Assembly: GCA_011064865.1 (NCBI GenBank)
Contig: JAAKFX010000038.1
Location: 1 to 12,844, forward strand
Source: Candidatus Anoxychlamydiales bacterium
GTDB taxonomy: Bacteria; Chlamydiota; Chlamydiia; Chlamydiales; SM23-39
Direction: 5' to 3'
DNA length: 12,844 nucleotides
Numbering within the stretch: position 1 is the stretch's first letter; each line of letters begins with the position of its first letter. Positions 6,841-12,844 of this stretch are shown here, one piece after another. Below the pieces are notes generated by a model. That model saw only the letters and a program-made list of their open reading frames with translations, was not told the origin of the DNA and searched no databases. The position numbers were made by a program, and so were the translations under genes.

Positions 6841-6894
6841 TTCAATACATTAACAAAAAGTTTCGAATTAACATTTTGCGTTTTCTAATTTTTA

Positions 6895-6922
6895 TTTCAA
6901 TATTTGTGAAAATGTGTATAAT
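6895..6922 (+). promoter_or_regulatory. Putative sigma70-type promoter of ANK3
   Basis: TTTCAA (6895-6900) and TATAAT (6917-6922) are separated by 16 bases. The -10 is perfect and the -35 is a partial match. It would give a leader of about 24 bases before the ATG at 6953. The upstream sequence is unlike that of ANK1 and ANK2. Confidence 0.45.
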
Positions 6923-6943
6923 GTATATACAAATTATAAAAAT

Positions 6944-6947
6944 GAGG
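6944..6947 (+). promoter_or_regulatory. Shine-Dalgarno site deciding the ANK3 start
   Basis: GAGG lies 5 bases before the ATG at 6953. It favours that ATG over the in-frame GTG at 6914, which would overlap the putative -10 box. Confidence 0.65.
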
Positions 6948-6952
6948 TTGAT

Positions 6953-8242
6953 ATGTCAGCAATAGCTAGTCCTGCAGATTCTAAAAAAGTAAACAATTCT
7001 AATTTATCTGATTCAACTTTAAATGATGTTGATGCATCAGCAGCTAAAAAGATAAATTCTTGGACTGTTGTTAGCGCTGTATTTTTTACTATTGGATTAG
7101 CTGCAAGCTCTATTGCAACTTTGGGTTTTAATCACATAATCATTCAGGCGAGTATTTCAACTTTAAATATGATACTAGGTACAGCTGTGATATCAACAGC
7201 ACTTTCTGTAGTATCATTTTTTCTATCTTTTATAGGTAGTGGAGGAAATGATAAAAGATCTAGCTCGCATGAAAATGAAGCTGCAAAGCCGCAAGATTCT
7301 GCTTCAACCCTATCATCGACATCACACTCTAAAAAGTTAAAGGATAATATAGATGCTGCTTTAAGGAATGCAGCTGGAAGTGGAGATACTAAGAAAGTTT
7401 TAGCATTAATAGAGAAGGGAGCTAAAGTGAATAGAAAAGGATGGACAGCTTTGATGTATGCAGCTAGATATGGTCATACAGATACTGCTTTAGCATTAAT
7501 AGAGAAGGGAGCTAAAATAAAAATAGATGAGCATGTGTATGAAGAAACAGCTTTAATGTGGGCAGCAGAAAACGGGCATACTGAGACTGTTTTAGCATTA
7601 ATTGAAAAGGGATCTAAAGTGAATAAACGAAATCTATGTGGTGACTATACAGCTTTAATGTATGCAGCTAAAAATGGTCATACAGATACAGTTTTAGCAT
7701 TAATTGAGAAGGGAGCTGACATAGATAAAAAAAGTCCATATATGACAACTTTAATATATACAACAGCTTTAATGCTAGCAGCTGAAAATGGTCATACAAA
7801 GACTGTTTTAGCATTAATAGAACAGGGTGCTGAAATAGATAAAAAAGATAGTCATAGCGGATGGACAGCTTTAGCGTATGCATTAGGTAAGGGACATATT
7901 GAGACTGCCTTAGCATTAATAGAAAAAGGCGCGGATGGAGATACACAAGCTGTAAAAGAAGGAATAACAATGTTAATTGTTGCAGCAGCAAGAGGTTATA
8001 AAGAGATTGTTTTAGCATTAATAGAGAAGGGAGCTGAATTGGATACACAAGATGAAGATGGGAATACAGCTTTAATGTGGGCTGAAAAAAAGGGTAATAC
8101 AGATATAGTAGATATACTAAAAAAAGCGCAAGCTCAAAAACAGAAAAAACATTTACAATCTACATGTTATAAATTCGTTCTACCAATTATTTTTGGCTTT
8201 GGATCATATTTGTTATATAACTCAAGAAAAATGAATTATTAA
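6953..8242 (+). CDS. Ankyrin-repeat protein with Inc-like N-terminal bilobed hydrophobic domain (ANK3)
   Basis: 429 aa. The N-terminus begins MSAIAS, echoing MSIAS of ANK1/ANK2, but otherwise differs. Residues 8-36 are polar. Two hydrophobic helices lie at about 37-59 and 71-95, separated by a short stretch. A Ser/Lys/Glu-rich linker follows (96-129), then 8 ankyrin repeats (130-392) and a C-terminal hydrophobic segment (405-422) ending NSRKMNY. Two closely spaced helices form the pattern of chlamydial inclusion-membrane (Inc) proteins, so an anchored protein displaying ankyrin repeats to the host cytosol is a reasonable hypothesis. The 3' end is very close to that of ANK1 at DNA level and runs into the mutase 3' end. 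Stop codons of ANK3 and the convergent mutase are 7 bases apart. The start was chosen for its Shine-Dalgarno site. Confidence 0.88.
   Translation: MSAIASPADSKKVNNSNLSDSTLNDVDASAAKKINSWTVVSAVFFTIGLAASSIATLGFNHIIIQASISTLNMILGTAVISTALSVVSFFLSFIGSGGNDKRSSSHENEAAKPQDSASTLSSTSHSKKLKDNIDAALRNAAGSGDTKKVLALIEKGAKVNRKGWTALMYAARYGHTDTALALIEKGAKIKIDEHVYEETALMWAAENGHTETVLALIEKGSKVNKRNLCGDYTALMYAAKNGHTDTVLALIEKGADIDKKSPYMTTLIYTTALMLAAENGHTKTVLALIEQGAEIDKKDSHSGWTALAYALGKGHIETALALIEKGADGDTQAVKEGITMLIVAAARGYKEIVLALIEKGAELDTQDEDGNTALMWAEKKGNTDIVDILKKAQAQKQKKHLQSTCYKFVLPIIFGFGSYLLYNSRKMNY
7340..8128 (+). repeat. Ankyrin repeat array in ANK3
   Basis: Eight units of about 99 bp with the core VLALIEKGA and TALMYAA.NGHTD. 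Inter-repeat loops vary more in length than in ANK1, with 2-5 extra residues after the third, fourth and fifth units. Confidence 0.85.
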
Positions 8243-8249
8243 TATTTTT

Positions 8250-9977
8250 TTAAGAAGTTAATTGAAGGTTCATCTCAGATATTAAAGCATCTAAATGCAT
8301 ATCACATTTTTTGATATCTTCTTTTAGATCTTTAATATTTAACTCTTGAACCCCTACATATATTTTAATTTTTGGCTCAGTGCCAGATGGTCTTATAACG
8401 AGTTTAGAGTTATCGCTAAGCCAAAATCTCAAAACATTAGAGGTGGGTAGATCTAATGGTGATTTTTTATTGGTTTTAAGATCTAAAGTTTCACCTGTTT
8501 TATAATCATCAATAAAATCTATAGCAAAATTGGCGATGGTTTTAGGGGGATTATCTCTTAAATTTTTCATTATATTTGTCATTTTTTCAAAATTCTCATG
8601 AGTAGATTCAAAGGCTAGAGATGCTTGTTTTTCTCTATAAATGCCGTGGGTAATGTACAGATCGTGAAGTAGATCTATAAGGGTTTTATTCTCTTTTTTA
8701 GCGTCATTTGCAATTTTTACCATGAGTAGAGTTGCTGATATAGCATCTTTATCGCGAGAAAATGTTTCAATGAGATATCCTAAAGACTCTTCTGCACCGA
8801 ATAAAAATTCATAGGAATTGTCTTGTTCCCAAAGATGAATTTTATCAGTGATATATTTAAAACCGGTGAGTACATCAAAAGAATGAATATCATAATGTTC
8901 ACAAATTCTTGTGAAGAGCTCGGTTGAAACAATTGTTTTAACAGCGGCTGTTTTTGAAAATAAAGATTTAGATCTACATAGATAATCTAGCATTATGCAA
9001 GATATTTGATTACCTGTTAAAATCTCAGCGTTTTTATCATGTAAAACGCAAACACCCATTCTATCAGCATCTGGATCTGTAGCTATAAAAATATCAGCAC
9101 TATTTTCTAGCATGTATTGAATCCCGAGATGCAGAGCTTGTTTCTCTTCTGGATTTGGTTTTGGAGCATTTGTAAAATTTGGATCTATAGCTTCTTGCTC
9201 TTTTACAATTGTTATATCATTGAATCCGAGTCTTTTTAGACATTTTGGAACTAAAGTAATGCCCGTGCCATGAAGATTTGAGTAGATTATTTTAAGATTG
9301 TTTTCAATTTTATCTTTAAAAAGATCCATTGCAAATAATTGTTTTATATAAGCTTCATCGATTTCATCTAAAATAAGCTCGATGAGTGGATGATCTAGAG
9401 TTTTTAAAATTTTTACATTTTCAAAAGATTCTATTTTATTGTAGTCATCAATAATAGCTTCATCATGTGGAGGTAAAACTTGTCCGCCATCTTTCCAATA
9501 CACTTTATAACCATTATACTCTTTTGGATTGTGAGAAGCTGTTATCATAATTGCTGCTGTGCAGTTTTTATACCGACATCCAAAAGAAATTAAAGGAGTA
9601 GGTCTAAGTTCTTTTAATAGATATGTTTTTATATTATTTGCAGCTATAACTTTAGCGCACTCTTCTGCAAATGTTTTAGAGTTTTTCCTATTATCATATC
9701 CAATTAAAACAGCTGGCGTTTTTATATTTTGAGATAAAATGTAGTTGCAAAGCGCTTGCGTTGCTACTCCAATTGTATATTTATTTAATTTGTTAGTTCC
9801 TATTCCCATTTTTGCTCTGATTCCACCTGTTCCAAAAGCTAGAGTGTCAGAAAAATTTTCAAGGAGCTCTTTCGAGTTTTCTTTTAAAAGTTTTCTAATT
9901 TCATTTTTTGTCTCTTCATCATATGGCCCTTTTAGCCATGTATCAATGCGGTTTTTTGCTGAAATATTTTGTTCCAT
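8250..9977 (-). CDS. Phosphoglucomutase/phosphomannomutase (alpha-D-phosphohexomutase superfamily)
   Basis: 575 aa, the usual length of the long bacterial phosphohexomutases that interconvert hexose-1- and hexose-6-phosphates for glycogen, cell-envelope and sugar-nucleotide synthesis. All four active-site elements are present: the phosphoserine loop TASHNP with S148, the metal loop DPDADR (D301, D303, D305), the sugar-binding loop GAEESLGY, and the C-terminal phosphate-binding loop RPSGTEPK around 529-536. The frame is open to 10052, but the ATG at 9977 is preferred because AGGG lies 6 bases upstream and MEQNISAKNRIDTWL fits the family start. Glucose versus mannose specificity cannot be read from sequence. 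Its last ~100 bp are the source of the fragments at 4820-4914 and 6741-6840. It is the last gene of the leftward minus-strand run. Confidence 0.93.
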   Translation of the reverse strand: MEQNISAKNRIDTWLKGPYDEETKNEIRKLLKENSKELLENFSDTLAFGTGGIRAKMGIGTNKLNKYTIGVATQALCNYILSQNIKTPAVLIGYDNRKNSKTFAEECAKVIAANNIKTYLLKELRPTPLISFGCRYKNCTAAIMITASHNPKEYNGYKVYWKDGGQVLPPHDEAIIDDYNKIESFENVKILKTLDHPLIELILDEIDEAYIKQLFAMDLFKDKIENNLKIIYSNLHGTGITLVPKCLKRLGFNDITIVKEQEAIDPNFTNAPKPNPEEKQALHLGIQYMLENSADIFIATDPDADRMGVCVLHDKNAEILTGNQISCIMLDYLCRSKSLFSKTAAVKTIVSTELFTRICEHYDIHSFDVLTGFKYITDKIHLWEQDNSYEFLFGAEESLGYLIETFSRDKDAISATLLMVKIANDAKKENKTLIDLLHDLYITHGIYREKQASLAFESTHENFEKMTNIMKNLRDNPPKTIANFAIDFIDDYKTGETLDLKTNKKSPLDLPTSNVLRFWLSDNSKLVIRPSGTEPKIKIYVGVQELNIKDLKEDIKKCDMHLDALISEMNLQLTS

Positions 9978-9983
9978 ATTGAA

Positions 9984-9987
9984 CCCT
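9984..9987 (-). promoter_or_regulatory. Shine-Dalgarno site deciding the phosphohexomutase start
   Basis: AGGG on the minus strand, 6 bases before the ATG at 9977-9975. Confidence 0.65.
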
Positions 9988-10076
9988 GGTGCGTTATCTA
10001 TTTTCAAAATATCATTAAAATATTTTTTAGAAAAGATCTGAATAAAATACAATTTTAGGATTAGTATTTTTTTTGA

Positions 10077-10490
10077 TTAATAAGAATCTTCTTTTTCAAG
10101 CTTTTCAATCTCTTTTTCTGGATACAGCTTGCCAGATGTATCATCAATGCCTGGACAGTGTTTTTTTTGAAATTGCCATGCTCTTTGAGATTGTAGATTG
10201 CTTTTCCAGAAAGGAAACGTTTTGCATTGTTTAGGTCTTGCTTCATAAATTTGACATTTTTTATCTTTTAAAAAACAGCAATCAAAATTTGAAAAATTTT
10301 CTTTTAATGAAATTTTACCTTTTATAGATCGAGTAAAAGTTTTTAAAAAATTTTCTTTTGGAATTTTTAAGAATTTAGCTATTTTATCTATCTCTTGTGT
10401 AGTTAACCAAACATATCCAGGTGAGCCTGTGCAGCATTTTGAGCAGTTTTTATGGCATTTAAAATAAAGCCCATCTTTATACCAAGCCAT
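10077..10490 (-). CDS. YkgJ-family cysteine-cluster protein (putative metal-binding)
   Basis: 137 aa. The N-terminus has the cluster C12-x3-C16-x2-C19-C20 in FKCHKNCSKCCTGSPG. It is followed by C71-C72, C79 and C89 in the pattern DCCFLKDKKCQIYEARPKQC, and by C112. This is the YkgJ (UPF0153-type, zinc or iron chelating) family, whose biochemical role is unknown. The P-x-Q-C-x-x-F-P-F-W segment is typical. The start follows the stop of the upstream phosphoesterase by one base (TAATATG), so translation is probably coupled and the two genes share an operon. The C-terminus is rich in Lys and Glu. The family assignment is good; any function is unknown. Confidence 0.85.
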   Translation of the reverse strand: MAWYKDGLYFKCHKNCSKCCTGSPGYVWLTTQEIDKIAKFLKIPKENFLKTFTRSIKGKISLKENFSNFDCCFLKDKKCQIYEARPKQCKTFPFWKSNLQSQRAWQFQKKHCPGIDDTSGKLYPEKEIEKLEKEDSY

Positions 10491-10491
10491 A

Positions 10492-11331
10492 TTAAAAACT
10501 CAGAATTTTATCAGAATCTTTTTGCCAATTATTGTTTTTTAAACTGTAGCTTGTAACTATGCATTTGTTATCTTCGATTTGAAGGGTATTGAACGAGGCC
10601 TTTTTTTTGTGAGATGAACAGCCAGAGCAAATCATATAAGGATAATTCTCTTTTTTTGTGATAGTCCATTTATGAGTATGGCCATATAAATATAATTTAA
10701 TATTTTTATATTTTTTTAAAATAGCCAAGAGATGTTTTCTTCTATTAAGCCCATTTCTTTTTTCAACTCTGAGAAATAGAGGAAAATGATTTGTAAGTAT
10801 AATGTTTGTATCTTTAGGGATTTTATCTAATGTTTCAATTAAAGAGTTTTCTAGCTCTTTTGAAAAAAGACCAGAACATGAAAATAAAGATGTTGGAACA
10901 GTTGTATCTAAACCAATATATACCCATTTGTCAGAAAGCTCATGAATTTGAATATTAGATTTTATCATTTTAGAAATATTTGTCTTTTTAAAAAATTGAT
11001 AAAAAAGCTCATCTTTATATGCTTTTTTTGTGTAAGTATCATGATTTCCAGGAATAATGAAAAATTTGTTTTTTTTATCAAATAAATCAATGAAATCTTT
11101 TGCTTTTTCAAACTCTTTTTCTAAAGATGTAGATGTTAAATCTCCAGTTATAAAAATATGATCTATATCTAAAGATTTTAACAAAGTTGGTAGCTTATAT
11201 AAATGATCTTCAATATACGATTTTCTTCTGTTTATCAGTAAATTGGTAACTCCCACAAATCTTTTTAACGCAATTGGAAAAAAACTGACTTTTGAGAAGT
11301 GAAGATCTGATATATGAGCTATTTTAATCAT
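10492..11331 (-). CDS. Calcineurin-like metallophosphoesterase
   Basis: 279 aa from the ATG at 11331, where MIKIAHISDLHFSK is a canonical start; a GTG at 11376 in the same frame is possible. The metal-binding motifs appear in order: D9-x-H11, G63-D64, G95-N96-H97-D98, N181-H182 and G217-H218-T219-H220. Such enzymes cleave phosphate mono- or diesters with a dinuclear metal centre. In Chlamydia a calcineurin-like enzyme, LpxG, performs the UDP-2,3-diacylglucosamine hydrolysis step of lipid A synthesis. This protein could fill that role, but it lacks an N-terminal membrane helix and the substrate cannot be told from the sequence. No Shine-Dalgarno site is obvious at either start. It lies 57 bases after the lysine-rich gene and one base before the ykgJ-like gene. 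Confidence 0.9.
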   Translation of the reverse strand: MIKIAHISDLHFSKVSFFPIALKRFVGVTNLLINRRKSYIEDHLYKLPTLLKSLDIDHIFITGDLTSTSLEKEFEKAKDFIDLFDKKNKFFIIPGNHDTYTKKAYKDELFYQFFKKTNISKMIKSNIQIHELSDKWVYIGLDTTVPTSLFSCSGLFSKELENSLIETLDKIPKDTNIILTNHFPLFLRVEKRNGLNRRKHLLAILKKYKNIKLYLYGHTHKWTITKKENYPYMICSGCSSHKKKASFNTLQIEDNKCIVTSYSLKNNNWQKDSDKILSF

Positions 11332-11388
11332 ATTTAAGTTATTTGTTTTTAAAAACTTAAATCCATTATAGCTCACTTAATAATTTAT

Positions 11389-11664
11389 TTAAAGATGAAT
11401 CTGTTTTTTGTTCGATCTCTCTCTAATTACAGGAGTTCTTCCTTTCATTTTTTTGTTTTTCTCATCAATATTTAAATGTTCAGGCGCTTTTGCTTTTCTT
11501 GCCTTTTTCGCCAGATTTTTTGACTTTTTTACTCTTTGTTTGTTTTGCTTCGATGTAACATCTTTTTTATAATCTTCTTTAAAAGACTCATCTTCAGCTT
11601 CTTTCTCCTTTTCTTTTGTCACTTGTTTCATGAATTTCATCATATGATGTGGTACGTCTTTCAT
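11389..11664 (-). CDS. Small lysine-rich basic protein of unknown function
   Basis: 91 aa, of which 24 are Lys and 5 Arg, with no Cys and no hydrophobic segment. I do not recognise a family. The N-terminus MKDVPHHMMKFMKQV could form a short amphipathic helix. The middle is alternately acidic and basic, and residues 41-60 are strongly basic (KQRVKKSKNLAKKARKAKAP). This composition is compatible with binding nucleic acid or ribosomes, and distantly recalls histone-like chlamydial proteins, but that is only compositional. The gene is considered real because a very strong Shine-Dalgarno site (AGGGGG) lies 6 bases before the ATG, and it fits between collinear genes. Confidence 0.75.
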   Translation of the reverse strand: MKDVPHHMMKFMKQVTKEKEKEAEDESFKEDYKKDVTSKQNKQRVKKSKNLAKKARKAKAPEHLNIDEKNKKMKGRTPVIRERSNKKQIHL

Positions 11665-11670
11665 AAAATT

Positions 11671-11676
11671 CCCCCT
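11671..11676 (-). promoter_or_regulatory. Strong Shine-Dalgarno site of the lysine-rich gene
   Basis: AGGGGG on the minus strand, 6 bases before the start codon. It is the strongest in the window and suggests high translation. Confidence 0.75.
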
Positions 11677-11680
11677 TTTT

Positions 11681-11733
11681 TCTACTATTAATTTTTATTA
11701 TTTACCTTTCTCTACTATTAAGTTTATTATTTA
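11681..11733. repeat. 30-bp-period direct repeat upstream of the lysine-rich gene
   Basis: TCTACTATTAATTTTTATTA (11681-11700) and TCTACTATTAAGTTTATTAT (11711-11730) are near-identical with a period of 30 bases, each followed by TTTA. They lie just upstream of the strong Shine-Dalgarno site, within the 178-base gap after the glycosyltransferase. That gap is otherwise AT-rich without a clear promoter or terminator. Possible operator or simple duplication. Confidence 0.55.
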
Positions 11734-11842
11734 TTTTAATAGTAATCAAACATATATTTTAATATATTAATTGTAAATTAGTTATATTTTTGATATGTTA
11801 ATTAAATTATTTATTAATAACGGTAATTATAACTTAAGTTGT

Positions 11843-12814
11843 TTATTTTAAATAAGTTAACTTGAAAGCATTAAAGACTTTTCTTATAGAAATAAAGCTT
11901 TGGAAGCTTTTTTCTCTAATTCTAAAGCCTTTAAGATTGGGAATCCAAGATGGCGGCAGAATTATGTTAGATTTTAACCAAGCTGGTCTCCATTTTTTAG
12001 TAAGTTTTTTATTAGATGCGATCATTATATGAGAAATATTGAGTAGTGAGGCTAAATGGATAGCAAATGAATCATTACCGATTAGATAAGCAGACTCATA
12101 TATATAAGCAGCTAGAGTCTCAATGTTATGAAACAGAGGTAGATCAAAGTGTTGATCTTGAACAAAAAGCCAGTCTTTTCTCTCTTTTGGAGATACGCTA
12201 AAAACTACTTTAAACCCTTTGTTTTTGAGTTTTTTTGCGAGTTTTAAAAATTTGGATTTTGTCCAACATTTTTTTATATCAGAACTAGTCGGTTGGATAA
12301 TAACTCTTTTAGGATAGCTGTTTTTGATAAGAGCTTCAGGAATAGTAATACCTGTATCTAAAACAGTGGTATTTGCAGAATCATCTAAGATACTAGCATC
12401 CAAGATGTGAGTATCCAAGATACTTGTATCTAAGATACCTTGGAATTTTAGAGATAGACTTTTAGCGATTGAAAAATTTTCATCTAATGTAATATCTAGA
12501 TCAGTAATTGGGCCATGTTTTGATTTAACATATCTAAAATAAATAATGCTCAGTTTTGATTTAGTTTTGTTTTTTAGCTCATTTATGAGATTTTGATTTT
12601 TTTCATCGTGTTGCAAAAAAATATGATCATACTTATCCAATTCTTTATAAGAGAATTTTTTGAAATGAAAGTTTGAAAACCAGTTTTTTAATGAATATAT
12701 ACCCTCATGTAAGATAGTAACTTCAAAGTTAGCTTTTTTTAATTTATTTGCCGCTATCATTAAAATAAGAGCGTCACCGAGTGTTTTAACGGGTATAATA
12801 GCTGCTTTTTTCAT
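11843..12814 (-). CDS. Glycosyltransferase family 9 (heptosyltransferase-like)
   Basis: 323 aa. The N-terminus MKKAAIIPVKTLGDALILMI is the GT9 start, with the Leu-Gly-Asp loop. The C-terminal half has QPTSSDIKKCWTKSKFLKLA (substrate-binding region, about 174-193) and IGNDSFAIHLASLL (245-258), the GT9 nucleotide-sugar-binding signature (D-S-x-x-x-H-L-A). GT9 enzymes transfer heptose or related sugars to lipid A-core; the acceptor and donor here are unknown. An unusual linker of four ILDxx pentapeptides lies at residues 127-146. The ATG at 12814 is the canonical family start, but the frame stays open to the window edge (YRFATPFLSS before M1), so a slightly longer protein cannot be excluded. No good Shine-Dalgarno site is present. 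The gene sits upstream of the lysine-rich gene on the same strand. Confidence 0.85.
   Translation of the reverse strand: MKKAAIIPVKTLGDALILMIAANKLKKANFEVTILHEGIYSLKNWFSNFHFKKFSYKELDKYDHIFLQHDEKNQNLINELKNKTKSKLSIIYFRYVKSKHGPITDLDITLDENFSIAKSLSLKFQGILDTSILDTHILDASILDDSANTTVLDTGITIPEALIKNSYPKRVIIQPTSSDIKKCWTKSKFLKLAKKLKNKGFKVVFSVSPKERKDWLFVQDQHFDLPLFHNIETLAAYIYESAYLIGNDSFAIHLASLLNISHIMIASNKKLTKKWRPAWLKSNIILPPSWIPNLKGFRIREKSFQSFISIRKVFNAFKLTYLK
12383..12442 (-). repeat. 15-bp minisatellite inside the GT9 gene
   Basis: Four tandem 15-bp units (12383-12397, 12398-12412, 12413-12427, 12428-12442), each beginning ATCTAAGAT or ATCCAAGAT on the plus strand. They encode ILDTS, ILDTH, ILDAS and ILDDS on the minus strand. 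A degenerate relative (VLDTG) lies next to them at 12347-12361. Copy number changes would keep the frame. Confidence 0.85.
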
Positions 12815-12844
12815 TGAACTTAAAAATGGTGTTGCAAATCTATA

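Larger units (their letters stand above)
2121..8349 (+). repeat. Tandemly duplicated locus: [pgpH 3' end]-ankyrin gene-[mutase 3' end]
   Basis: Copy A is pgpH 3' end (2121-2378), ANK1 and mutase fragment (4820-4914). Copy B is pgpH fragment (4915-5106), ANK2 and mutase fragment (6741-6840). Copy C is ANK3 and the intact mutase 3' end (8250-8349), without a recognisable pgpH fragment. The order and orientation of the elements are the same in each copy. The A/B junction is at 4913-4914. Confidence 0.85.

Noticed and set aside
8243..8249. Bidirectional terminator between ANK3 and the mutase gene
   Set aside because: Only 7 A/T bases separate the stop codons, and no stem-loop was found around them.
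9745..10041. Plus-strand ORF of 98 codons
   Set aside because: It lies opposite the conserved N-terminal part of the mutase, has no ribosome-binding site and no recognisable motif.
10061..10246. Minus-strand ORF of 61 codons, rich in Lys
   Set aside because: It is an out-of-frame shadow of the YkgJ-type gene, whose cysteine motifs identify the true frame.

Overview
The window is AT-rich (by eye about 30% GC) and compact. It joins ordinary bacterial housekeeping genes to a cluster of three ankyrin-repeat genes. The gene content suggests a host-associated or obligate intracellular bacterium: ankyrin proteins, a PgpH-type c-di-AMP phosphodiesterase, a long-form phosphohexomutase, and a GT9 glycosyltransferase. 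The first ankyrin-type candidate lineage is Chlamydiota (an environmental, amoeba- or arthropod-associated chlamydia). That placement is inference from gene types and recalled family resemblance, not from a marker gene.

Layout. At the left edge is the 5' end of dnaX on the minus strand (1-104), divergent from pgpH/yqfF on the plus strand (225-2378). Three plus-strand ankyrin genes follow: ANK1 (2603-4810), ANK2 (5228-6730) and ANK3 (6953-8242). The rest is on the minus strand, read right to left: a GT9 glycosyltransferase (11843-12814), a small lysine-rich protein (11389-11664), a calcineurin-like phosphoesterase (10492-11331), a YkgJ-type cysteine-cluster protein (10077-10490) and a phosphoglucomutase/phosphomannomutase (8250-9977). 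The mutase converges on ANK3 with only 7 bases between stop codons. The phosphoesterase and YkgJ genes are separated by one base and are almost certainly co-transcribed.

The main discovery is in the ankyrin cluster. The spaces between the ankyrin genes contain copies of the ends of the two flanking housekeeping genes. After ANK1 there is a 95-bp copy of the 3' end of the mutase (4820-4914). It is fused directly to a 192-bp copy of the 3' end of pgpH (4915-5106), followed by ANK2. After ANK2 there is another 100-bp copy of the mutase 3' end (6741-6840), followed by ANK3 and the intact mutase. The cluster therefore looks like one locus, [pgpH end]-ANK-[mutase end], present two or three times in tandem. 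The housekeeping fragments are about 93-96% identical to their parents, and one 92-bp stretch is perfectly identical. The ankyrin genes they flank have diverged strongly, especially at their N-termini. This suggests that alleles of one ankyrin locus were stacked side by side by recombination through the conserved flanks, so the fragments act as homology arms.

The three ankyrin proteins share a plan: a distinct N-terminal region, 8 to 16 near-consensus ankyrin repeats, and one hydrophobic C-terminal segment ending in a conserved short basic tail. ANK3 has in addition two closely spaced N-terminal hydrophobic helices, like the bilobed domain of chlamydial inclusion-membrane proteins. They are plausible host-directed membrane-anchored effectors, but no secretion experiment or database search supports this here. 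No rRNA, tRNA, CRISPR array, transposase or integrase was seen.
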